DNA from: a virus
Direction: 5' to 3' (one strand)
Virus record (IMG/VR): IMGVR_UViG_3300037847_004211
Span: 1-51,402 of that record
DNA length: 51,402 nucleotides
Shown here: positions 13,309 to 20,782 of the stretch, piece by piece
Numbering within the stretch: the stretch's first letter is position 1
Layout: each line of letters begins with the position of its first letter
Notes under the pieces: model-generated
What the model saw: the letters and a program-made list of their open reading frames with translations, nothing else
What the model was told of the DNA's origin: nothing
The model's database searches: none
Made by a program: the position numbers and the translations under genes

Positions 13309-13328
13309 ATTATCAAAGCCTTGATAAT
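13309..13328 (+). repeat. perfect 8-bp hairpin with AGCC loop
   Basis: ATTATCAA-AGCC-TTGATAAT is a perfect inverted repeat about 95 bp downstream of the rightward promoter's -7 element. No T-run follows, so it is more likely an RNA structure or protein-binding site than a standard terminator. Confidence 0.5.
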
Positions 13329-13433
13329 CAATTAGTTAGATAAAATAGATAGTAAAATATATGTATAATTTGTACGATATGTGGTTTTGTAGACAGTCTT
13401 AGACTTTTATACGTATATAAAAAAAAAGAGCAA

Positions 13434-13589
13434 TTACTTGCCCTTCTTTAATGTTTTTATCTGTGGCTCACCGAATCTTTTGTATAAGTAATAACATACG
13501 TATAGTCCTAGTCCGAATCCTACGACCTGGAACATGATTACTAATAAAGAGAATATAGCGCTGAGTGTTATGTATAAAAATGTTTGCAT
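13434..13589 (-). CDS. small membrane protein (51 aa)
   Basis: From ATG 13589 (MQTFLYITLSAIFSLLVIMF), one or two transmembrane segments (about 4-35) are followed by a basic tail (YKRFGEPQIKTLKKGK). A longer frame reaches 13676 but runs through the intergenic divergent region and is not favoured. It is the outermost leftward gene, so it is probably expressed early. A holin- or exclusion-type role is possible but not shown. Confidence 0.5.
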   Translation of the reverse strand: MQTFLYITLSAIFSLLVIMFQVVGFGLGLYVCYYLYKRFGEPQIKTLKKGK

Positions 13590-13710
13590 AGTTGTATAAT
13601 TTTTTTTGTAAATACTGTAGAAAAATCGTATAGGGGTATGCAAAATTCTGTAATAGGTGGGGGCGTATAAACACAACGTATGACTCCCTGAAAAATAAAT
13701 AAAAATTTTT

Positions 13711-13718
13711 TATATTTG
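13711..13718 (+). promoter_or_regulatory. -7 promoter element TATATTTG at the head of the rightward arm, near-leaderless
   Basis: TATATTTG ends four bases before the ATG at 13723, so the transcript probably starts at or very near the start codon. It opens the whole structural arm. A clear TTG at the expected upstream distance is missing. Confidence 0.6.
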
Positions 13719-13722
13719 TTCT

Positions 13723-13851
13723 ATGAAGAAAAGAAAACTAAATAGTAGCAATCCTCGCTACAAGAAAACCGAAGAAGCTGCGGTGGAAACTAGAAAAGAA
13801 TTAATAACAACTGTAAAGGGCGTAAAGGTGTACGCTGTATTTTATCAATGA
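13723..13851 (+). CDS. small basic protein (42 aa), first gene of the rightward arm
   Basis: A 42-codon gene, start MKKRKLNSSNPRYKKTEEAA and end KGVKVYAVFYQ. The TGA overlaps the next ATG (ATGA at 13848-13851), implying translational coupling. The very basic N-terminus suggests nucleic-acid contact. The -7 element directly before its ATG supports it as a true gene. No family is recognised. Confidence 0.6.
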   Translation: MKKRKLNSSNPRYKKTEEAAVETRKELITTVKGVKVYAVFYQ

Positions 13852-14084
13852 GTTTAAGATATTCTGAGCATTACAATGGTGATATTACATTTTCGGATGA
13901 ACTGAATGTGTATTATCTAAATCGTGCTTATGATAGCTTTGATGATTTGGTAGAAGATGAGTGTACTATTATGAATCGCATCCTTGATTTAGACTTTGCT
14001 ATAATAGATAAGAGCATGTCTTTAAAGTTTAAGGAGGGACGCCCACAATGGGTAACAAAGCTTCATCTTCAGTATCTTAAATAA
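13848..14084 (+). CDS. hypothetical protein (78 aa)
   Basis: A 78-residue acidic protein beginning MSLRYSEHYNGDITFSDE and coupled by ATGA to the preceding 42-aa gene. It looks alpha/beta without a recognised motif. A separate -7 element (TACCTTTG, 14091-14098) follows it, so these two genes may form a short transcript at the head of the arm. Confidence 0.6.
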   Translation: MSLRYSEHYNGDITFSDELNVYYLNRAYDSFDDLVEDECTIMNRILDLDFAIIDKSMSLKFKEGRPQWVTKLHLQYLK

Positions 14085-14090
14085 TTTCAT

Positions 14091-14098
14091 TACCTTTG
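14091..14098 (+). promoter_or_regulatory. -7 promoter element TACCTTTG
   Basis: A match to TAnnTTTG, 13 bp before the ATG at 14112. It would drive the small-basic-protein and terminase cluster. No clear TTG -33 element is seen. Confidence 0.5.
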
Positions 14099-14111
14099 TA
14101 AAAAAAAGATT

Positions 14112-14726
14112 ATGCCTAAAGTTGGAAATAAAAGATTTAGTTATACCACAGCAGGACAAGATGCTGCTAGACGGTATGCTAGAAAAACAAAGCAACCTAT
14201 AGTATATTCATATGATGAAGGAGGTCTTTACGAAGAAGGAGGGTATACGCCTTATGACTTTGAAAGAGCTAATAGAGAAATGGAAAAAATAGAAAGCTCT
14301 AGACCAAAGCCGACTACTATGAAGCCAGTAGCACTTGGTATGTTTAATACAAAAGCAGAAATGCCAACTAACCCTTATGGGTATACTGGTAATACTGCAA
14401 ATGTTATAGCGGCTAGAGCAATTACTAATACTGATGAAGATAAAGGATATAGCATGAGAGATTATATGGATAAGATGAAATCAGCAAGCTATGAAGAAGG
14501 TGGTAAAGCTGAAGGGCCAAAGTATCCTCATGATATGTTTAATCCAAAGACTGGTGAAAAGTTTGTAGCAGAAAATGAAGAAGACCATAATGATATGGCT
14601 AAAAAAGGATATAAGCATATGGATGAGTTAACTGATGCAGAAAAGGATTTAGTTATGCAGAAGAAAAATGAAATGGCTATGGGTGGCAAGTATGAACAGT
14701 TTAAAAGATTAATGGGTCTTGATTAA
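14112..14726 (+). CDS. MPKVG-type small phage protein, extended (204 aa)
   Basis: The start MPKVGNKRFSYTTAGQDAARRYA resembles the MPKVGKKxFxYTxxG N-terminus of short basic proteins common in marine phages. The remaining part is Gly-Gly-rich and polar (YEEGGLYEEGGYTPYDFERA; later PHDMFNPKTGEKF and an acidic DAEKDL region). Its location at the head of the packaging/capsid cluster suggests a minor virion or head-associated protein. Its ATG overlaps nothing, and its stop overlaps the next start by one base. Confidence 0.6.
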   Translation: MPKVGNKRFSYTTAGQDAARRYARKTKQPIVYSYDEGGLYEEGGYTPYDFERANREMEKIESSRPKPTTMKPVALGMFNTKAEMPTNPYGYTGNTANVIAARAITNTDEDKGYSMRDYMDKMKSASYEEGGKAEGPKYPHDMFNPKTGEKFVAENEEDHNDMAKKGYKHMDELTDAEKDLVMQKKNEMAMGGKYEQFKRLMGLD

Positions 14727-15262
14727 TGTACCTATTAAAGTTAAACAGGAAGGGGGACGTATATAAAGATGATGATGGAATAACGGGGGTGCCTGAGTTC
14801 TTAAACGTCCTAAACGCTGACAAGCTGGGAGCTGATGCGTTAAAGTGGGTAGCACTTGTATGTGACTATGATAGCCCATACAGACACTTTAATGAAAAAG
14901 AAAGGTTTAAAGCTGTGTCAAAAGACACATACGGTACGTATGAGTGGCGAGGCGCTTCGCGCCCAGAGGTTCAAGCTGCGCTTGAAAAATATAAAAAGCT
15001 ACAGTTTGACCCGCTTGATGAACAGCTTAGAGCTTTTAATGTTAAGATTGACCAATTTACTTTGTTCATGAATAACATGAGAGTAGATGAAGATAGCGCT
15101 GAAAGTCTTCAGAAGATAATGATAGGTATTGAAAAGATATTAAAGACAAGACAATCATTATTAGACGCAATAGAAAGAAGGGGGCAAAGACAAAAAATTC
15201 AAGGTGATAAGGGATTATCATTTTTAGAAAATAAAAAAGAACAATTAGAAGAAACTAAATAA
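14726..15262 (+). CDS. hypothetical protein (178 aa), possible small terminase
   Basis: A 178-residue protein. The N-terminal part (GVPEFLNVLNADKLGADALKWVALVCDYDSPY) is followed by a helical C-terminal half with coiled-coil character (about 95-178). It overlaps the MPKVG-type gene by one base (TAATG). Size, helical build and position five genes before the large terminase would fit a small terminase subunit, but no HTH is clearly visible and this is inference. Confidence 0.55.
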   Translation: MYLLKLNRKGDVYKDDDGITGVPEFLNVLNADKLGADALKWVALVCDYDSPYRHFNEKERFKAVSKDTYGTYEWRGASRPEVQAALEKYKKLQFDPLDEQLRAFNVKIDQFTLFMNNMRVDEDSAESLQKIMIGIEKILKTRQSLLDAIERRGQRQKIQGDKGLSFLENKKEQLEETK

Positions 15263-15269
15263 TAAGACT

Positions 15270-15488
15270 ATGCCAAAAGATGCCTGTTATCATAAAGTAG
15301 TAAGTAGATATGGACCAAAGACCTCAGCATACAGAAGTGGTGCTATGGCTAAATGTAGAAAAGTTGGTGCAGCTAACTGGGGAAACAAAAGTAAAAAGAA
15401 AGGAGCAGAGGGAATGAAAATGAAACACGGTGGCAGGTTTTGTTATCCACAAGATAAATGCGGTAAAGGAATACCACAACACGATTAA
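15270..15488 (+). CDS. DUF5872-like small basic protein ending QHD (72 aa)
   Basis: The start MPKDACYHKVVSRYGPKTSAY, with AKCRKVGAANWGNKS following, is a recognisable small basic family of phages and giant viruses (DUF5872-like by memory). The C-terminal part is Gly/Lys-rich and ends KGIPQHD. Four conserved-looking Cys could bind a metal. It is the first of four tandem genes with a QHD/QND terminus, in the pre-terminase cluster. Function unknown; a DNA-bound virion protein is plausible. Confidence 0.7.
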   Translation: MPKDACYHKVVSRYGPKTSAYRSGAMAKCRKVGAANWGNKSKKKGAEGMKMKHGGRFCYPQDKCGKGIPQHD

Positions 15489-15489
15489 T

Positions 15490-15747
15490 ATGGCGGTAAG
15501 AAAAACAGCAGCAGGATTAAGACTTAAGAGATGGTTTAAAGAAGATTGGCGTACACCTTCAGGAGAAAAAGATTACAGCAAAGGTGAAAACACTTTTAGA
15601 CCTACAAAAAAAATATCTAAAGACACTCCCAAGACATGGTCTGAGTTAAGTGCTGGAGAAAAAAGAGCAGCAGCAAGAGAAAAAAGTAAAAAGGGTAGAG
15701 TAAGCAGATATAAAGATGGTGGTAAATTTTATAAACAACACGATTAA
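15490..15747 (+). CDS. DUF5872-like basic protein ending QHD (85 aa)
   Basis: From ATG 15490: MAVRKTAAGLRLKRWFKEDW, then RTPSGEKDY, then FRPTKKISKDTPKTWSELS, the typical RPTxxxxxxTPxTW block of the DUF5872-like group. The C-terminus is Lys/Arg-rich and ends GGKFYKQHD. It begins two bases after the preceding stop. An in-frame upstream ATG at 15430 overlaps the previous gene and is not favoured. Function unknown. Confidence 0.7.
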   Translation: MAVRKTAAGLRLKRWFKEDWRTPSGEKDYSKGENTFRPTKKISKDTPKTWSELSAGEKRAAAREKSKKGRVSRYKDGGKFYKQHD

Positions 15748-15758
15748 TTTTAAAAAAA

Positions 15759-16112
15759 ATGATGAAAAAAAATAAAAAAAAGTACATGAGAGGCGGTTCT
15801 ATGAACTATAGTGCTGCTGCTGGACAAACTGCTCCACAAATTCTTAAAAGAGAAAAAATGACTTATAAGAAAGGTGGAAAGTTAAAACCAGTAGATGCTG
15901 CAAAAAATCCTGGACTTGCTAAACTACCTACTGATGTTAGAAACAAAATGGGTTATATGGCTATGGGCGGTAAAATGGATTCTGATAAAGACTTTATGTA
16001 TGGTGGTAAAACACAAAAAATGTACATGAAGGGTGGTAAAATGAAATATCCAGGCGGAGGCATGATGAAGAAAAACATGTATCCAGGTGGAGGTAGAATG
16101 CAGCACGACTAA
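15759..16112 (+). CDS. low-complexity Met/Gly/Lys-rich protein ending QHD (117 aa)
   Basis: A 117-residue basic protein with repeated GGK units (for example YKKGGKLKP, AMGGKMDS, MYGGKTQ, MKGGKMKYPGGG) and terminus GGGRMQHD. The only ordered-looking part is KPVDAAKNPGLAKLPTDVRNKMGY. The composition suggests a disordered nucleic-acid- or capsid-binding protein. It is the third of the QHD-ending series. Confidence 0.65.
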   Translation: MMKKNKKKYMRGGSMNYSAAAGQTAPQILKREKMTYKKGGKLKPVDAAKNPGLAKLPTDVRNKMGYMAMGGKMDSDKDFMYGGKTQKMYMKGGKMKYPGGGMMKKNMYPGGGRMQHD

Positions 16113-16414
16113 TGGCAACTCCAGCATGGCAAAGAAAAGAAGGCAAGAGTCCTTCAGGTGGTCTTAACGAAAAAGGCAGACGAAGTTATAAAGGCGGAAC
16201 TCTTAAACCCCCAACAAAAAGCAAAACATCTAAACGACGTAAATCTTTTTGTGCAAGGATGAAAGGTATGAAAGCTAAACTAACTTCAGCTAAAACAGCT
16301 CGTGACCCTAATTCAAGAATTAATAAGTCTTTACGTAAGTGGGATTGTAATACTGGATGTAAGGTTAATTATGTTAGTGGAGCTGTAGGTGGATATAGAC
16401 CACAAAACGATTAG
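16112..16414 (+). CDS. DUF6321-like protein ending QND (100 aa)
   Basis: The protein has the recognisable pattern WQRKEGKSPSGGLNEKGRRSY, followed by RRKSFCARMKGMKAKLTSA, then RDPNSRINKSLRKWDC. This matches a small conserved basic phage family (DUF6321 as I recall). The C-terminus GGYRPQND varies the QHD end of its three upstream neighbours. The start overlaps the previous stop by one base. Function unknown; strongly basic, so DNA contact is likely. Confidence 0.75.
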   Translation: MATPAWQRKEGKSPSGGLNEKGRRSYKGGTLKPPTKSKTSKRRKSFCARMKGMKAKLTSAKTARDPNSRINKSLRKWDCNTGCKVNYVSGAVGGYRPQND

Positions 16415-16635
16415 TGTCTGAACAAGATGAAATAAAACATAGGCTCACTTATTTAAAAGGTAGGTATATGTTTTTTTATAAGCAGGGTAATTTAGAGAGA
16501 GCAAGACAGTACAATAAGCTGGCTCTAGAAAAACATAATTACGATATAGAAATGGAATATCATAATAAGTTAGCTAAAAAAGAAAATCAAAATATGTTTG
16601 GTTTTCCAAAAGTAAAAAGGTTGAGATATGGGTAG
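16414..16635 (+). CDS. hypothetical helical protein (73 aa), GTG start
   Basis: The GTG at 16414 overlaps the preceding TAG by one base, and the 73-residue product (start MSEQDEIKHRLTYLKGRYMF) is helical and basic. Its stop overlaps the terminase start by 8 bp. It is coupled on both sides, so it is probably real despite the rarer start codon. Possible small packaging accessory by position. Confidence 0.6.
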   Translation: MSEQDEIKHRLTYLKGRYMFFYKQGNLERARQYNKLALEKHNYDIEMEYHNKLAKKENQNMFGFPKVKRLRYG

Positions 16636-18445
16636 GGCTAAAGTAGACCCACAAAAGTATAGACCTGTTATTAATAATGGTCATCCTAATCTAAATGTAG
16701 ACTCAGTAGCTTATCAAGAATACTGGGAAAAAGAATTAGATAGGTGTATAAATGGATACAAGCCAAAAGGTATGAAAAAAATATCTGGCAAGTATTATTT
16801 TTATTTAAACTATTATAAAATATTAGGTAATGATGGAAATAAAAGCTCTCGTAAAACATTAATATCTCCGTGGTATAGAGCGATGGACCACGAGTATTTT
16901 GATTTGTTTGAGACTTGTAAAAAAGATGGTAAAGGAATGATTGTCATCAAAGCAAGGGATAAAGGGTTTTCATATATGAACTCTGGTATGCTTGCTCATG
17001 AGTTTTCTTTCTTTCCGTTTAATGATGTAGGTATAGCTGCTGGTTTACAAATGACAGCAGATGCGTTCTTTGATAAAACTAAAAAAGGTTTGAATGGTAT
17101 ACATTCTAATTTTAAACATAGCTTGATAAAAGATACTGATGGTATATTACGCTCTGGTTATAAACAAAAAAACTCTGATGGTAAATGGGAGATAGGAGGT
17201 TATCAGTCTACGATAATATGCAGAACAATGGATAATCCAGAAGTATTTAAAGGTGAGCGTGTATCATTAATGGTGTTTGAAGAAGCGGGAGAGTTTAAGC
17301 ATTTAAAAAATGCATACATGTCTTCCAAAGCTTGTTTTATGGATGGTAACATACAATTTGGTGTTCCTATTGTTGGAGGTACTGGTGGTGACATATCTAA
17401 AGCATCTAAAGATTTTATGGATATGTATTATGAAGCAGACGCTTATAATTTAATACCAATGTTTATTCCAGCTAATAGAGCGTATTATGGATTCTTTGAC
17501 ATTAAAACAGGAGAAGAAAATAATGAAGGTGCGCTTGAAGTATTAAAAGAAGAAAGAGAAAATATTGAAAAGTCTGGAGATAGAGAAGCTTTTAATTTAC
17601 ACATACAAAACTACCCATTAACAGTACAAGAAGCATTTTTAAATACTAAAACATCTCGTTTTGATATATCTTTATTAAATGCGCAACGCTCAAGAATATT
17701 ATCAAGTAAAGATTATAGAAGTCAAATACAATCAGGTAATCTCAGCTGGACTTATAATGAAGAAGATGAATGGGAAGTGTCATGGACACCTCATCCTGAT
17801 GGACCATATAAAATATTAGAACATCCAATGCCAGAATATAAAAATTTAGATATAGGTGGTATTGATTCATACGACCAAGATAGTGCAGGAGCTTCTGAGT
17901 CTTTAGGTAGTGCAATTATATATAGAAGATTTTTAGATGCCGATACTCCAGGTGACTACGTTGTAGCTGAGTATACCGACAGACCAGATAAGAAAGAGGA
18001 CTTTTGGGAAGGATGTTTAAAACTTGCAGCTTATTACAATAGTAAGATGCTTGTTGAATATACAAAGATAGGTATTTTAGATTATTTTAAAAGAAGAAAT
18101 GGTTTAAGATTTTTAAAAGAAAAACCAGAGTCAGCACATAATCCTGGGACTAAAACGAGAAACAGGTATGGTGTGCATATGAATAAACAAGTAAAGTCAT
18201 TATTAGAAGATTTGATAGATGACTATATAAGGGAGCATGCAGATGATATATGGTTCTTAGATTTGATTGACGAACTAGCAAATTATGGATTAAGAAATAC
18301 TGATAGGGCTATGGCCTTTGGTATATGCTTAATACACAATATAGACAACTATAGAACGCAAGCAAGTAAAAAAGAAGAAGAAATAGTTGATATAGGATTT
18401 AATTATTATAAATTGAACAGCAGGGGGATACCTGTTAAAATATAA
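16628..18445 (+). CDS. terL: terminase large subunit
   Basis: A 605-residue protein. A deviant Walker A, KARDKGFS (108-115), is followed by Walker B LMVFEEAG (214-221) with the catalytic Glu. A nuclease-domain acidic motif GGIDSYDQDS has D413, and a later segment is MLVEYTKIGILDYF. TerL is the ATP-driven motor and nuclease that packages DNA through the portal. The lack of a standard GKS/T P-loop is known in several phage groups. The portal gene follows six bases later. Confidence 0.9.
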   Translation: MGRAKVDPQKYRPVINNGHPNLNVDSVAYQEYWEKELDRCINGYKPKGMKKISGKYYFYLNYYKILGNDGNKSSRKTLISPWYRAMDHEYFDLFETCKKDGKGMIVIKARDKGFSYMNSGMLAHEFSFFPFNDVGIAAGLQMTADAFFDKTKKGLNGIHSNFKHSLIKDTDGILRSGYKQKNSDGKWEIGGYQSTIICRTMDNPEVFKGERVSLMVFEEAGEFKHLKNAYMSSKACFMDGNIQFGVPIVGGTGGDISKASKDFMDMYYEADAYNLIPMFIPANRAYYGFFDIKTGEENNEGALEVLKEERENIEKSGDREAFNLHIQNYPLTVQEAFLNTKTSRFDISLLNAQRSRILSSKDYRSQIQSGNLSWTYNEEDEWEVSWTPHPDGPYKILEHPMPEYKNLDIGGIDSYDQDSAGASESLGSAIIYRRFLDADTPGDYVVAEYTDRPDKKEDFWEGCLKLAAYYNSKMLVEYTKIGILDYFKRRNGLRFLKEKPESAHNPGTKTRNRYGVHMNKQVKSLLEDLIDDYIREHADDIWFLDLIDELANYGLRNTDRAMAFGICLIHNIDNYRTQASKKEEEIVDIGFNYYKLNSRGIPVKI

Positions 18446-18450
18446 AAAAT

Positions 18451-20739
18451 ATGGCAAGTAAAGTAAGTGGATTTCCTTCAATGGTACTTAAGGAAAGTGA
18501 AAAAACAGATGAATGGTGTAATTCTGTAGTTGACGCAATAGTCAGCTATATGTCATACCAAAACTCGTCTTTTAAAAATAATAGACATGCAGATATTACC
18601 AATTATAATATATATAATGGTAATCTACATGCAGATGATTTTAAGTACATTACTGAACAGTATGGTATGGCATACCCAGCTAGACTGGTAAACTATCCTA
18701 TTATACAACCAAAAATTGATTTACTTGTTGGAGAAGAACTACGTAGACCTACAGACTTAAAAGTAGCAACTGTAAACAAAGAAGCTGTATTAAGAAAAGA
18801 AGATAAAAAAGTAGGCTTGATTATGCGTAGTATATTAGATAGTGTGCACAAAGAGTTTGAAGAAAAAGAAGGGTTTAAAATAGAAATGGATGGAGACAGC
18901 ATTCCATTACCAGAAGATATAGATTTGTATATGAGGTACAACTATAAAGAAATGGTTGAAGAAACTGCACAAGATGGATTAGAATATTTAGTAAATAGAT
19001 ATAATTATAAAGATTTATTTAAAGAAGGTTTTAGAGATTTGCTTGTTACAGGTAAAGAATTTTACAAAGTAGATATTATAGATAGAGACCCTCAAGTTAG
19101 AAGAATAGACCCAAGAGCAATAGTTTATGATATAGGTATGAACTCTGATTATTTAGATGATGCTACATGGGTAGGCGAAGAAAGATGGCTATCATTAAAT
19201 GAAATAGTAGATGAGTATAGAGACGAGTTAGATGATGAAGATGTAAATTTAATTGCAGAAATGTCACGTGTATATAGTCACGACCAACTAGCAAATTACA
19301 ATTCAAATATTGATTGGGTAAATATGTATGAAGATTCTGAAAACAGAATTAGAGTAATTACTTGTGAATGGAAATCAGTTAGGTCACTACGTTTTAAAAT
19401 ATCTGAAAACAAATATGACCCAAGTAGACCATTTAAAAAACTTGTAGACGATGATTATAAGCCAAGAAAAAATGAAGTTATTGAAACAAGATATGTAGAT
19501 GATATATGGGAGGCTACAAAAATAGGAGGCAGAATATTAGTAAGAGCACAACGTAGACCAAATCAAGTACGTAGTGTAGATGATGCTGGTAGTACAAGCT
19601 TATCCTATATAGGTGTGGTAAGAAACAATACAACTGGACGTTCTTTATCTATGGTAGATTTATTAAAGAATGTACAGATGCTATACAATATAGTTATGTA
19701 TCATATAGAACTAGCTATGGCTCGTTCTGGTGGTAAAGCTGTAGTATATGATACTTCACAATTACCTACTAATTTAGGAATGGATATGCAAACAGTATTG
19801 TATCATTTAAAAACAGATGGTATTATACCTATCAACTCAAAAGAAGAAGGAGGTCAAATGGCTAACTTTAATCAATTCCAACAAATTGATTTTACATTAT
19901 CACAATCAGTACAGCAATTAATTAATTTAAAACTTATGCTTGAACAAACTGCTGGTAATATATCTGGAGTTAGTCCGCAAAGAGAAGGAGCTGTAGGTCA
20001 ATATGAATATGTAGGAAATGTACAAAGAAGTGTAGTACAGTCAGCTACTATAACTGAAAGCTGGTTTTATTCGCACATACAATGTAAGAAAAGAATATAT
20101 GAAAGACTTTGTAATTTAATGAAAATTTCATGGGCTGGCGGAAAGAAAGCTGCTGTAATATTAGGAGATGGTGCATATAAATTTTTAAATGTTATGCCTG
20201 ATATTGCATTACAGGATTTTGGTGTTCATGTAGGAGATAGCGGTAAAGATGACGCTATGAGACAAGCTGTACAACAATTATCACAAGCTGCTTTACAGTC
20301 TGGTCAAATTAGTTTGTTAGATGTTATAAAAGTAATGAAAGCTGATACAATGACAGAAGCAGAACATGTTCTTGAAAGAGGTATGGATGAAATGAAAAAA
20401 CAAATGGAAGTTGCAAAACAACAAGAACAAGAAATGTTAAAAGCACAAGCTGAAGCTGCTATGCAAGAAAAACAAGCAGAGGCACAAATTAAACAACTTG
20501 ATAACGAAACAAGTATTAAAGTTGCAGAAATAGGTGCACAAGCAAGAGTACAAGTAGCTGAAATAGCTTCTGATGATAAAAGAGATATAGCTGATATGAA
20601 AGAAAGAGTTGCTATGGATAAAGAAGTATTAAAGAACATGTTAGATAAAGGAGATACTGATAGTCCATCACCAAGTCCGCAAGGAACTGCAACGCAAGAA
20701 CAAATGGATGCAGCAACACAAACTATTCTAGAATCATAA
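18451..20739 (+). CDS. portal protein
   Basis: A 762-residue protein with the portal-type layout: an N-terminal helical region with YPIIQPKIDLLVGEELRRP (about 80-100), a core with LLVTGKEFYKVDIIDRDP and RRIDPRAIVYD, then helical stem/crown segments. The C-terminal coiled coil is rich in Ala, Gln and Glu (about 640-730). The dodecameric portal forms the DNA channel and docks TerL and connectors. Length and position (TerL, portal, scaffold, MCP) support the call. The long coiled C-terminus may face the capsid interior. Confidence 0.88.
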   Translation: MASKVSGFPSMVLKESEKTDEWCNSVVDAIVSYMSYQNSSFKNNRHADITNYNIYNGNLHADDFKYITEQYGMAYPARLVNYPIIQPKIDLLVGEELRRPTDLKVATVNKEAVLRKEDKKVGLIMRSILDSVHKEFEEKEGFKIEMDGDSIPLPEDIDLYMRYNYKEMVEETAQDGLEYLVNRYNYKDLFKEGFRDLLVTGKEFYKVDIIDRDPQVRRIDPRAIVYDIGMNSDYLDDATWVGEERWLSLNEIVDEYRDELDDEDVNLIAEMSRVYSHDQLANYNSNIDWVNMYEDSENRIRVITCEWKSVRSLRFKISENKYDPSRPFKKLVDDDYKPRKNEVIETRYVDDIWEATKIGGRILVRAQRRPNQVRSVDDAGSTSLSYIGVVRNNTTGRSLSMVDLLKNVQMLYNIVMYHIELAMARSGGKAVVYDTSQLPTNLGMDMQTVLYHLKTDGIIPINSKEEGGQMANFNQFQQIDFTLSQSVQQLINLKLMLEQTAGNISGVSPQREGAVGQYEYVGNVQRSVVQSATITESWFYSHIQCKKRIYERLCNLMKISWAGGKKAAVILGDGAYKFLNVMPDIALQDFGVHVGDSGKDDAMRQAVQQLSQAALQSGQISLLDVIKVMKADTMTEAEHVLERGMDEMKKQMEVAKQQEQEMLKAQAEAAMQEKQAEAQIKQLDNETSIKVAEIGAQARVQVAEIASDDKRDIADMKERVAMDKEVLKNMLDKGDTDSPSPSPQGTATQEQMDAATQTILES

Positions 20740-20747
20740 AAAAATAT

Positions 20748-20755
20748 TATATTTG
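20748..20755 (+). promoter_or_regulatory. -7 promoter element TATATTTG before the scaffold gene
   Basis: TATATTTG lies 27 bp before the ATG at 20783 in the short gap after the portal gene. It would boost scaffold and capsid expression. No clear TTG lies at the -33 position. Confidence 0.5.
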
Positions 20756-20782
20756 CAAATTAGGGACTAAAATTATTAAACA

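Larger units (their letters stand above)
13126..13433. other. non-coding control region with rightward promoter, palindromes and hairpin
   Basis: About 300 bp without a convincing gene on either strand. It contains a good plus-strand promoter (13183-13213), two copies of the palindrome TATACGTATA (13240-13249 and 13408-13417), and a hairpin at 13309-13328. CGTATA recurs often here and in the flanks. Only tiny open frames (12-13 codons) follow the promoter. It probably acts as a regulatory or small-RNA region between the two outermost leftward genes. Confidence 0.5.

Noticed and set aside
13220-13433. Short plus-strand frames (12-13 codons) downstream of the orphan promoter
   Set aside because: They are too short and without sequence character or spacing to call as genes. 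The region is described as non-coding instead.
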